Assembly (NCBI GenBank): GCA_021292165.1
Contig: CM037881.1
Span: forward strand, 2,976,001-3,040,000
Direction: 5' to 3'
DNA from: Shinisaurus crocodilurus
Lineage: Eukaryota > Chordata > Lepidosauria > Squamata > Shinisauridae
Length of the DNA stretch: 64,000 nt
Below the pieces are notes generated by a model. That model had not been told where the DNA came from. It was given only the letters and a program-made list of their open reading frames with translations, and made no database searches. Positions 41,589 to 54,300 of this stretch are shown one piece after another. Position numbers and translations under genes: made by a program. The stretch's first letter is position 1. Each line of letters starts with the position of its first letter.

Positions 41589-41709
41589 TAGTGTTCTCCA
41601 ACCTTGGGTCCCCAGATGTTTTTGGCCTACAACTCCCAGCATGCCCCAGCCAGCTATGCTGGGAGTTGTAGGCCAGAAACATCTGGGGACCCAAGGCTGG
41701 AGAACACTG
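41589..41709. mobile_element. Palindromic hAT-type MITE
   Basis: Left end (T)AGTGTTCTCCAACCTTGG, right end GGCTGGAGAACACTG, short central palindrome. The first base is T instead of C. No clean target duplication. Confidence 0.88.
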
Positions 41710-42178
41710 GGCCTTAGACCCACAAAAGCTAGTGCCGCAATACATGTGGGAGCCTTTAAGGTGCTGCTACAGGATGCTTGTTGCTTTCTCTGCAGCAGGC
41801 TAACATGACAACCCTTCTGCCATACATAGGGTGACTACTGCTGAGTTAACTTGTGAAAGTGGTAGCTGCCAAAATAAATTTAAAAAACACATAGAAAATG
41901 TGATATTAAAATGCTGACTTTCTCTTTCTCTGATAAAGCAACCCTTTGGGAAGCAAAACTGGAGAGAAGAAGAAAAAAGCAAACAGAAACCTCCCCTCTG
42001 ACTTTTCCCTATGGCTCTGTGCAAGGTTAGGTTTGATGAGAGGGAATGGGTTAACTGCTCTGTTCATGTGACAAGGCTGAATCCTTTCTAGGCACTGTGG
42101 AGCTGGGAAAGGCAAATGGTGCATGTGGGCGGGAATTCATGTCTCCACCCTTTCCCTCTGATTTTTTGGCTTCCTGTT

Positions 42179-42186
42179 CTATAAGG
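42179..42186 (+). promoter_or_regulatory. TATA-like box of the TNF-receptor gene
   Basis: CTATAAGG about 115 bases upstream of the start codon at 42300; GGGAATTCAT at about 42131 is a weak kB-like match. Neither is proven. Confidence 0.35.
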
Positions 42187-42299
42187 AACTTTGATTGCTA
42201 GCCACACAAGTTTCGGTATCTTCCCTTTTTGGAGAATCTGCGAGAAGTGACGCAGCAAGGGGCCCTGCTTGCAGATGTAAGGGACGAGCTGGCCAAAGT

Positions 42300-42338
42300 A
42301 TGGTCCCACTGGGGCTGTTCCCAGTTTTAGTGGCTGTG
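42300..42338 (+). CDS. TNFRSF1A-like: TNF-receptor exon 1 (signal peptide start)
   Basis: MVPLGLFPVLVAV then GTG/GTAAGT donor, phase 0. Like human TNFR1, the signal peptide is split after about 13 residues and completed by exon 2 (IKLILIQ). An in-frame upstream ATG at 42195 would add 35 polar residues before the hydrophobic core, so I chose 42300. Confidence 0.8.
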
Positions 42339-45300
42339 GTAAGTGAGAACCCGAGGGAAAACCATTTCAGAGGCTGGGAGGAGAGAACTAGCCGAAGTTT
42401 GGTTTGAGGAGAATGATTCTGGAGTTGCTCTCCTGAGCTATGTTGTATCCCTGGAACAGACACGAATAATGGAGTCTAACAGATAAAAGCACAACATACT
42501 GGAAGTCAGACCACTAGACAAACGCAAACAGTTGCCTTATCTATGTATGTTGTTGCCTCTCTGACCCCAAAAGAGAATTACATTGTTTAGCTGTTGATCT
42601 AGTGCTCTTCCCTTTGAACACTCAGTAGGAAAAGGCACCGTCTTGGTTTGCTTCCTGGGGCAGCGTATCCGCACTTAGGCCTCTTGTGCACTTGCTGGGT
42701 GGGGCCGCTCCGATGTGTGTATGGGATTCTTTTTTATTTTTCATTTTTGCTTTCTAACACTGAATGAACAATACTGAAGTTGGTTACTAGTTCCCAGTTC
42801 AGCATCGTACTAAAACAATGCTGCCGTTGGCCACTAGCTCCCAGTTCCTTATTTGTATGAAACTCCGAAAGAGTGTTCAGTCAGTAAACTGAATAAGGAC
42901 CTAAGGTTTAAATGTTCTTGCACCCCAAACTAAGCTCAGGGTTACCTCATGTTATATATCTCCATGATTGGGAGACTGTCCTCTTGAAGGAAGACAACAA
43001 CCGCAATCTACCCAGACACTACGCTCAACATCTGTGGCCCTCCTCCGACTGCCACCTCCAAGAGAGGCTCGGTTGGTGGCAACAAGGAGGAGGGCCTTCT
43101 CAGTGATAGCCCCCCAATTATGGAATAAGCTCCCCACTGAGACCCACCTGGCGCCAACCTTACTATCTTTTCGGCGCCGGGTTAAGACTTCCCTCTATGC
43201 CAAGGCATTTAATAGTTAAGAGCTCAAAATAGCACGGGGGCGGGGGGATTGTCACCTGTAGTTAAAAAGTTTATTAACGTTCGGATTGTTATTTTAAACT
43301 GTGTTTTTAAATTCGGTTTTTAATCTTTTTAACTATTTTGTATGTTTTTATTGTTGTTTTTATGTACAAACTGTTGTGAACCACCCAGAGAGCTTTGGCT
43401 GTGGGGCGGTATAGAAATGAAATACAGTCATGCCTTGGATTGAGAGCATAATTCGTTCCGGAAACGTGCTTGTAATCCAAAACACTCTTATATCGAAACG
43501 AAATCCCCCCCCCAAAATTTGTACAGAGATTTTTAATTTAAGCTGTACTACAGTACTTGTATTGCAAGACGTCGCTTGTATATCAAGTTAAAAAAAATTA
43601 AATATTTAAAAAATTGCTTGTCTTGCAAAACGCTCTCAAACCAAGTTACTTGTAATCCAAGGTATGAAATGAAATGAAATGAAACAATTATCTCCAATCA
43701 AATCAGTAATTTTTATGCACAATGCATGATAACCCCACATGATAATGACAGATAAGAAATAGGTCCTCTGCACCGAAATTAAGTTTTGGGCCACCCCAAA
43801 TCGTATATGCACTCATGCAGGAGAGTGCCCCCTACAAGTTGGCATTGACCTCTGCCTGACCCAAAGCTTTATGTGTGTACATGGCACTGTCAGATATGGT
43901 GCATCACACCAATAACAGTCAAAATAGGTAGAAAAGAATATGGTACTGGTGCTGTGCACCCCAAATTAAGCTCTGGGCCACCCAAAATCATACATCCTCT
44001 CATCCAGGAGAGCATCCACTATCAGATGGCACTGAGTACAAGTTGACCCAAAGCTTGATTTGGGGCACACAGCACCAGTTCCTTATTCTTGTCTACATAT
44101 TTTGGCTATTATTGGCATGGTGTGCCACGCTTGACAGTGCCATGCACACACAAGAAGGCTTGGGCCAGAGTGAACTCAATGCCATCTGATAGAGGAGACT
44201 CTCCTAGATGTGTGGGTGTATGACTTAGGGTGGCCCAAAGCTTTATTGGGTGGCTTTGTTAGGGGTGTTCCTTATTCTTTTCAATGCATTTTGGCTACCA
44301 CTGGCACGGGGTGGTGGCATGCTTGAGAGTGTCCTGTGCACACATAAAGCTTTGGGCCAGGCAGGAGTCGATGCCAACTTGTAGAGGGCACTCTCCTAGA
44401 TGAGTGGGTATATGATTTGGGGTGGTCCAAAGCTTAGTTTGGGGTGCAGAGGACCAGTTCCTTATTTGTCATTGTTATCTGAGGTCATCACACATTGTGT
44501 TTTCGTGTAAAAATTGCTGTTTTGATTGGAGGGAATTTTTTTTGTTTTTATTCTGATCATAGAGCTATATATGAGCTAGCCCTGAGCTTAGTTTGGAGTG
44601 CAAGAACATTTAAAACTCTGGTCCTTATTCAGTTTACTGACTTAGCTCTCTTTCAAAGTTTTTCGCAAATAAGGAATTGGGAACTAGTAAACAACTTCAG
44701 CATCGTGCTGCGCCAGGTTCTATTGTTTTGAGAGCTCCTAATAGAAAGTTGCTTATTATTTGTCAAAGCAAAATCATTGAATCGATCCCTAGAGGAGTAT
44801 GGGGGTTTGCAACTGGTGGCCTCTGGGCCAAATTCAGCTTTCTAATCTAAGGGGTGCCGGCTGCCTCTCACAGCTGCCAACTCTCGAGGCAAAAGAGAAA
44901 TGTTGACGGTATCAGTAGCAATAGAATGTGGCAGCAGGTCTCACAACCCAAACTAGTTTCTCAGAGTAGGCCTACTATGACAAACTTGTTGGCCAGATCT
45001 GTAAAGTAGTACAGCCACCCTCACTCTGGAAATTCACGATATTTTGATGGGTGTGCAACAGTGGGTGCGCAGCCCGCAGGCCGCATGCGGCTCTCTGCCA
45101 TTCCGTGCAGCCTGTCGAGCCTTCAGGTGCTCCGCCTGATCAGCCAGGCCAGTGTTCTCCCACCTTGGGTCCCCAGATGTTTTTGGCCTACAACTCCCAG
45201 CTACGCTGGCTGGGGCATGCTGGGAGTTGTAGGCCAAAAACGTCTGGGGACCCAAGGTGGGAGAACGCTGAGCTAGGCTGTGGTGAAAAGACTGCTACTC

Positions 45301-48300
45301 CGGCAGCAGTGCTGGGACAGTGATTCCAATTATTTATTTATTTATTACATTTCTATCCCGCCTTTCTGCTAAGGCACCCAAAGCGGTTTACAATGTTTAA
45401 ATACTCAAACAAACAAACATTACCCCCCCAAACCAAACATACACCCGTTCTCTCAGGCCAACTGAAGGTTTCTTCAGGAGCTGCTGGGACAAGCTCCCTG
45501 GCCCGTGCACAAGCGAGGAGTTCACGGAGGGTCACTGAGCGGGGAGGCCACGCACGCCTGCCCCCTCCCCCAGCAACCCCGCAGCAGCCAGGATTCCTGC
45601 TTTCCCGCTGCTGAATGGCGTGGGGTGGAGTCTCGGCAGCCCCGAAGCTGCCAGGATCGGACCATTGCTCCCCCGCTACTAATGGCAGCAGGAAAGCAGC
45701 GGCTATCTTGATCCGGTTCACTGGGGGAATGAGGAGGAGAATTTAGCCTCCCCCAAGCAACACTGAAGTAGCCCATGTGTGCCCCCCACCCCACCCCACC
45801 CCCTAGTGAGCGCCTGATGTAGCCGCCGGGGCCGGGAAGGGGCGCCCCTGGAGTAAGGCATAGCATGGGTTGATATAACACGAGGCGGCTGCGGGTTGCT
45901 TCCAGACACGGGTAATGCAGCGGCATCCAGCCGCCAGGGCTGTTCTGCTTCGAGCTGCAAGTGGAATAGCGGCTCTGCTTCCGGACCTCTGGAATCCAAA
46001 TTGCATTCTCTGTAGTCAGGCGGACAGTGCGCCTTTCATCTGCCCTAAACGTTGGGGGTGTCTGTGATATTTTCGTAGGGACCAAGGTGCAGGGGAAAGG
46101 GTTAAATACCTAAATACTCCCTCTCACCTTGCTTAGGTTCCAACTGCGACACCTCCCCCACCACCACCACCACCACCACCACCTGCCCCCCCCCGGCTGC
46201 AATTTATAGAGAAAAAAAGGCAAATGGATGTAAAGGTAATGCTATTTTGAAAGGGAAGGATTAAAGTGATAGAGTTGATTGCTAGAGAGGAGGAACAGAC
46301 CATAGAGAAGGAAATGTTTAGACCAGTGTTCTCCAACCTTGGCTCCCCAGATGTTTTTGGCCTACAACTCCCAGTATGCGGGGCATGCTGGGAGTTGTAG
46401 GCCAAAAACATCTGGGGAGCCAAGGTTGGACAGCTCTGGTTTAGAGTAATCTATACACCAAAAATGGTATCGAACAGGCCCGAAATGGGTTATATATATT
46501 TCTTTTGTTCTAAGGCAGGTTTGTGTATATGGGATTTTTTTTAAATGAAAAGGAAAGTTAATGGGGCTCTTAACTGTTCATTTTATGCATTGCTCAGAAA
46601 GTCATTGAGATACTTCCTGGGTATGCTGAGTGCTTATGTTATGGTTTAAAGATGCAAATGGACTCTGAAAGTTGCACTTATATCTGAGGTAAAGTAGAAA
46701 TTGAGAATTTGAACAGGTGAAGATGTTTCCAAGAGAAGTTCTGCAAACATCAAAGGGAAATAACATTGAGAGAGTTATATTGATAGCAATTCTTGTCTTT
46801 CATTTTCATCTGTCTTCAGGGATGTACATGTTTCATTGCACCTTCTTTGTCTTTACGGTGTGAAGTGAGAGCTGCTTGCTATGTACTACATTTCTATAAA
46901 GAGTACATTTGTAGGGATTCGCATGGAACCCTTATGTAAATTGTCATGTGACAATTGTATGTTCAGGTTGCTTGCTGTATGTATGTATGTTGTGCGCACA
47001 CACAAAAATCTGCACGTGCAATCACATGTGATAATGATGTCCGGCCAGATGGGCGATTAATAAATATAAGAAATAAATAAATAAATAAAATAATTTACTT
47101 TCTTATTACATAGAGCCATCAGTGTACATCATCAACTATTTCTTATAGATCTCTCTGGAAAAGATGCAGCACAACATCCAACATCACGCGGGTGGGAGCT
47201 CCAAAAGCAAACCCCACCTTTCCCCAGCAGGTCTCTGATCCTCCGAAAATGCTACATATAGGGTTGGGGGGGGGGCTTCCTGAATGGGGTGGGTTGTGGT
47301 GTGAGGGATGAGGAGGAAGCAGGGATCCCCCCAAACTGGGTGAAGGCACGTTATACAAGTGGAAGCAGATTACAATGCTAAGCAATACAAGAGCAACATG
47401 ATGTGTGGGTGGAAATTTTTCCATGAGGCAGTGATGTGGAGTGGAAAATTATACTAATTTGCCTAGGAAGATTTTCTGGAAGTTTTTCTGGAAAACATTC
47501 AAATTCAAAAATTTCCAGACAACCCACTGCTTTTTCCATCTTTTTTCTTACCAGAAAAAAATATGTTGAGGGGGAAAAAGATGGAATACCTGCACAATGC
47601 CTTTTGAGTGTTAGTGCTAGGAGCCCTCTATCTTGAAGCCACCCATGAGGAAGAGGTTTCAAAATACGTAGGTGAAAACAACTTCCTGCATTGATGTGAG
47701 TTTTCTGGAAAATGTTGAATTGGAAAATTTTGTCCACTACTCTGTCCACTACTGCTGTGTGGCTGCTGATAACTTCCGTCTTCTAGGGTCTCAAGTGTGT
47801 TTAACTTCCCAATAATTGATTATCTTGGCATATTTGATTTTCTTTACCACCTGCCTTTTCACTAGCACAGGGTATGCGTTACAGTTCAATAACATATCCC
47901 TTTTCCTATATACCATCTTGTTTCAAACTGCCCATTACGGATTTTTAATTCCCCTTTCTAGATGTGGAATTAAAAATCTGTAAAGGGCAGTTTGAAACAA
48001 GGTAGTATAGGAAACCTATGAAAAGAGATATATTATTGAACTGTAACTCTGCACACCCTGTGCTAGTGAAAAGGCAGGTGGTAAAGAACATGATTCAGAA
48101 AGCTCAGGTAGGGGTGTCTACAATTAATTATGCTGAGGAATCAAAAGAAAGGGCAGTAAAACTGGTAGAGGCTAATGGTTATAGCATTGTTCTGGGCATG
48201 CTGGGAGTTGTAGGCCAAAAACATCTGGGGACCCAAGTTTGGAGAACACTGGGTTATAGGGTACCAGTTCCAGCTGGTAGGAGTGTGGGGTATGCCAGAG

Positions 48301-51300
48301 GACTGCCAGCTTTGAAAATCTCATTTGTGACTGACAGATTTGTATGGGAGGCCCAAAAGATCCTTTATCGCTGTAACATGAAGGCTACTTTTTTTGTAGT
48401 GCCCTGATAACATTGAAACACCATCTTGTGAAGTCTCGGCTGTATGAGAACAAACGTTGGACACGGGAATGCCCGTCTCCGTGGAAGGCAAAGGGGAGTG
48501 TTCAGTTAAGGGGGCTATTTATAAAAATGAGTGTTTGGAATGTAATTCCTTCCACATTGGTGAAACTAGAAGACCTCTCCTAAAAAGAAAGAAGGAACAC
48601 TTGGCTGATACACAACATAATGAAACACGTGCTAGACCATGGTCCCTTCCTATGAGGGAGAAACATGCTGGTAGAATGACTTCAGTGAAGATCTCTGTGC
48701 TAACAGTTGAACGGAGCCTCCAAAGGAGAAAGAGTAAGGAGGCAGTGTTTAGTGATCCGCTGAAACCCAATATTAATGTAAAAGATGAGATGAAACGAGC
48801 CATGATGTTTGTTAATGCAGCTTGATTGGCTGTGGAATGCAGGTGCTGATGGTTAATCCATGTCCCCTCACTGAGGTTTGGCCTCCTTCCTGATTGGTCT
48901 TGGGTTGGCTCAGCTTATAAGTGGTGTTGTAATATACTCCTATTTGTGACTGAAGCTGGTGTTTTATACCAAAATGTTTCATATTTTAAAATCTGTTTAT
49001 ATTGTCGGGGTTCAGTGTCAATAATACTGACACTGAACCCCGACGTGTGCATATATATATATATATATATAATTTTTAATTTTTAAAATAATAAAATCTA
49101 TAAAATATATAAACTGGGTGCACTACTGGTGGTCATTTGTTTCATTTTTTTTGGAGTGTTGTCCTTTTTTGCCTAACAAATGGAACATTGTTTTTGCGCT
49201 TGTGTCAGAAGGATCTATGGATCTTAGGTTACATCTTATTCAGCAAAAACTTTTGTGTCTATTGGATTTGTCTAAGTTAGCTAACTGTTGGAGGTATAAT
49301 ACCGCTAATGCTTTGCTTACCCACTTGTTTTGGCAGTGCCCATTGGTTGCTTCTTTTTGGGTGGAGGTTAGTGTGGATAAACTTAATATTAATGCTCCTT
49401 AATATTTACTGATGCACACATACTTTTGAATTATTTACCTGCTGTATGGAACTTATCACAAGGACAGCGTAAGTGGATTTCCTGCGCCCTTTTGACAGCT
49501 AAAAGACTGCTATTACAGCTCTGGAAAGATAAACACCCACCTCCTATAACACAATAGATTGACACTTTCAATATTCTTCCCATATTCCAAGACTCAGCCC
49601 TAATATTGACAATACACTCCTAGAGAGCTAGGAGTGGAAAGGCATGAGTCACGGGGGGAACCCTTTTGTTGTTGTTCTGAAGAATTACTGGAATAAAAGG
49701 GAGGAAACTAGGAATGGACTGGTGTGGGGAGGGATTGGTGCTTGGACTTTAATCTTTGTGGGAGATATACCAATACCATCACAATATACCATCACTCTAC
49801 AAGCCAATTCTTAGTTGAGGGAGGCACTTTTATTATTAGGGGCACTCTTTATTATTTCCTAACTGTTGTTTCTGCTTAATAATTCTGTGCCATGTTTTCA
49901 CAGGTCATGGGATAGTAATTTATTACTGTGCTTGATATTCTTCAGCTGTAAAATGGGAACATCTCATAGATTTCATAATAGAGTTGGAAGGAGCCTACAA
50001 GGCTATCGAGTCCAACCCCCTGCTCAATGCAGGAAACTAGAGGAGGGGTCTCCCATCCAAGTAATAACCAGGCTTGACCCTGCTTAGCTTTCCACGCTCA
50101 GACAAGCTAAGCCAGTGTAAGCACATTATTCTGGTGGCCTGGTGGGCATCAAGAGAGGTGTCTGCCGGCACCACATTGAAGACCCCAGGTTAGAAGATGC
50201 TGAATCTTGCACAATTCAAGAAACAGACCAGCAAATGAACAAAATTTGCAATGTAACCACTTGTTCCTTGCTCTAATGTTCTGTTCTACATGTGAATGGC
50301 ATAGCCATAATCAATCAGAATAATGTATTTTGTAAACATTTGGGAGAGGGATTCTACTCTATTATCCATTGCAGTAAATTATCTTTCTGGAAGGTCCTAC
50401 TCTTGCATGGAGTCTTAAAAGATCGCAGTATTAGCCCTCATTGATGAAAAGTAGTTTACTTGTACTGTGTTTCTTTGCAGATCAAATTAATCCTGATTCA
50501 GATGAAGACTGGGGAAACCTTGGGGTTAGCCCTCATTCGTGATACCATACATGGGGTAGTTGCAGACAAGGAGGATTTTATCCACTCCAGTGGAAGGTTG
50601 AAGAGGGAGCTGACATGCCGGAAAGGATACTTTCCTCACCCAAATAGAACCCACTGCTGCTTTAGATGCCACAGAGGTATGATAGAATATAAAATGGAGT
50701 AATACCTATTCAATCCCATATTCTCATGTACCCTATGATGCTTACCCCTGTCAAAAAAACATGTACCTTACACTTTTTTGCTGCAACTTAAAATCTGACT
50801 GCTACTTATATTTAAGTGGGAAATTGCCAAAGACATCCAACACAATAATATTTTACTTCAAAAGAGGAAACGTCTCGAAAAAAATGAGGGAACTGGTTAA
50901 AGGAAGTTGAAAGAGGGAGTCAAGAGGGTTAAATCCCTTCAAAATGCTTGGAGGTTACTCAAAGCCACAATAATAGAATGTATACCACAGGTTAGGAAAG
51001 GTAGCACCAAGTCCAAGAAGACCACAGCATGGTTAGTGAACAGGTTGATGAAGCTATTAGAGAAAAGGAGGCTTCCTTCAGAAAATGGAATTCTTGCCCA
51101 AATGAAGAGAACAAAAAGGCACACAAACCTGCACAAAGGAATTGAAGCAGACAATAAGGGATGCAAAAAAGCATTTTGAAGAGCATATTTTATTTATTTA
51201 GGGTGCAATCGATAGGCTTGCACCCTAAATAAATAAAATATGCTCTTCAGAGGGGGAAGGAAGGAGGCTGGGGTGCCATCAGGATGCCTTGTATCCTGAC

Positions 51301-54300
51301 AGCTTCAGCCTCCTCTCCTCCATGCCTCCTTTATCAAACCTCGAAGAAGAAGCCAGCATGGTTCTTCCCGTGCGGGATGTGAGTGGGGATGGGAGAGGGA
51401 TCAGAGCACGGACCCCCCAGCTGCGAGGTCAGAGCGCTGTTTCCAGCCTTGGAGCTGGGGATCCAAAGTGTCCTATGGTCCCCTAGATCAGGGGTCCTCA
51501 AACTTTTTAAACGGGGGGCCAGTTCATTGTCCCTCAGACTGTTGGGGGGCTGGACTATAGTTTGAAAAAAATATGAACGAATGGATCAAGTAAAAAAAAA
51601 GGACCGGGGTCCTTTTTTTTTTACTTGATTGAATGAAAAGTTATTATAAATTAATCATTAATTATAAATTAATTTGCTGTCTAAAATTGAAATACATTAA
51701 ATTTTAAAGAGGTATAGAAAGGCTTGATTTGCACACCACACATATCTTGGATGCTTCTGCAGGTTCACTGGCATATGCACTGTTCCTGGCTCTGTTCCCT
51801 TCCAATGGTTACTGGAAGGATCTGGAGCCTGCCCCCCTACTCCATTTGTCACTGCTCTTTATCGGTGGCCATGTACAGTTACTGCCGTCTTCCCCACCTT
51901 GTTGCTACTGCTGGTGTGTGGTTGCTTTCTTGCATCTTATCCTGAAGGTTTCTTGATGATAAACATTTATTTATGAGTATTTTGCTCAGCCGCCACTCCT
52001 CCCTTCCCCCCCCCGCAGGAGACACAGGGCGGCGGGCAGGCGGCCTGCGCCCCGCCAGCGGCTCAGCCACCCCATCTCCCCTTCCCCCGCAAGGAGCCTC
52101 TAGATCGGCCGCTGGGCCGGATGAAAAGACCCGGCGGGCCGGATGTGTCCCACGGGCCGTAGTTTGAGGACCCCTGCCCTAGATGCTGTCTAGGGGCCAT
52201 AGGATCGCTCTCTTGTTTGAGTTGTACCCAGCCTTTCTGCCAAAAATGGCACCCGGGGCAGCTTATAATCACTAATAAAACTGCGATAAAAACAATAATA
52301 AAAGAAATACATTAAACACAAAAACAATTACAAACACAACAGAAACAGAGTAAAAACAGCCTCCAACCAAACAGACCTGCTTACTCACCAAAGGCCTGCA
52401 TGAATAAAGGACAGCAGAAGGATCATCAAGGCCAACGATAAAGAATTCTTTAACTACATCAGAAGCCGGAAACCACCTAGGAAGACAGCTGGACTGTTGG
52501 ATGAGAACACTGTAAAAGGAGTACTAAAGAAAGATAAGAAGATTGCAGAGAAGCTGAACGAATTTTCACAGCAGAAGATGTAGGGCAGATACCTGTGCCT
52601 GGATTTCAGGAAGGGAGTCTGAGGAACTGAGACAGATAGTGGTGACACAGGGTGAAGGTCTAGAACATATTGACAAATTGGAAGCTAACAAATCACCGGG
52701 TTCAGATGGTCTGCATCTGGGAGTTCTTAAAGAACTCAAATGTGAAATTGCTGATCTTCTAACAAAATAGGTAACATGTCCCTAAGATCAGGCTCTGTAC
52801 CAGAGGACTAGAGAATGGCCAAAACAATGCCAATTTTTAAAAAGAGATCGGGGGGGGGGGGGGATCCAGGAAATTACAGGGTGGTTAGCTCAACATTCTT
52901 TCTAGATGAATTGGTGGAAAGTATTATTATCAAGCATATAGAAGGAATTTGCTACTACAGGATGTTGTGATAGCTACCAATTTGGATTGCTTTGAGAAGG
53001 GATTAGACACATTCATGGAAGATAAGGTTATCAATGGCTACTGGTCACAATGGCTATATACTACCTCCAGTATCAGTATGCCTCTGTATACCAGTTGCTG
53101 GGGAATATGGGTGGGAGAGTTCTAATGAATTCTTGTCCTACTTATGGGTTTCCCAGGCAGCTTGTTGGCCACCGTGTCAGCAGAATGCTGGAGACTGGAG
53201 TAGATGGGCCCTTGGTCTGAACCTGCATGGCTGTTCTTAGAACTGCATAACAGTGGAGAGATACGGTACATGAAATTGTGCGATCCATTGTTAATGGGTG
53301 AACTCTTGCAACTGGTGATATAACTGCCTATGGGAGAAAGAAACATGATAGGATACAAATTTGAGAGCCAGTGTGGCATAGTGGTTAGAGTGTTGGACTA
53401 GGACTTGGGAGATCCGGGTTCTAGTCCCCGCTCGGCCATGAAACTCACTGAGTGACCTTGGGCCAGTCACTGACTCTCAGCCTAACCTACCTCACAGGGT
53501 TGTTATAAGGATAAAATGGAGAGGAGGAGGAGGAGGAGGATTATGTAAGCTGCCTTGGGTTCCTTGCAGGAAAAAAGGTGGGATATAAATATAAATAAAT
53601 AAATGAATAAATAAAATTAAAATATTAACTGCAATTTTGGCCTATAGATTACAACAGGTTCTTATAAGCTAGCTGTCAAAACTCCGGGTCCTTTTAAAGA
53701 GGTTTTTTTTTGGTGACAGGGTTATTCAGGGTTTTTTTTTACAGGGACGTATGGAGGCATGAATGCATATGTCCCTGTTTTAAAAAAAACATATGGGTAG
53801 CCCTGTCAAGATACCCCTTTTAAAAGGAACCGGAGTTTTGACAGCTAGCTGTCAAAGCTCCGTTCTCCCGTAAAAGGGGTGGCTCACACTTTTTCACTTT
53901 CCCGAGCACCTAGAGTCTTGAGTAAGGGTGGAAAACTGCAAGGAACATGACAAGAGTCAGGTCCAAAATAACCCCCTAGGAGATCTCGTCATGAAGAGGG
54001 TGATCGCTGGTCCACCCGCTTTTGCAAGCAAAGATCACTCATGGCTTTGGTTTCTCTTGACAGCTGTCAAGAGAAAGAAAAGTGAAAAATAAGCCTCTTT
54101 TGCAGTCACTTTAGGTCAATGGCCATGGTGGGTGCTTGCGCACGTTGGCAGCAGACCCCCGCCCCAGGACATTGCCCAGGCAAGGCTTGTCATTTCAGAC
54201 CCGCATAAATCCGACAAAACCCCCCACAAAAATGTATGAAAAATTCGTACAAATTTCTTGCATGAAAAAGGGGGGGGGGGTTGACTAACCACTAATACCC

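Larger units (their letters stand above)
42774..44700. mobile_element. Foldback element with modular arms
   Basis: Left arm (42774-42966 and 43683-44048) is an imperfect inverted copy of the right arm (about 44050-44700): for example TCAGTAAACTGAATAAGGAC at 42881-42900 against GTCCTTATTCAGTTTACTGA at 44621-44640, and ATGTTCTTGCACCCCAAACT against AGTTTGGAGTGCAAGAACAT. Within the arms two modules alternate (CACCCCAAATTAAGCT... and ...GACCCAAAGCTTTATGTGTG). An L2 and a Tc/mar MITE are inserted in the left arm. No coding capacity seen. Confidence 0.8.

Noticed and set aside
45522..46085. 187-codon minus-strand frame as a novel gene
   Set aside because: No family resemblance, no start context or splice pattern; long frames are expected in GC-rich DNA.
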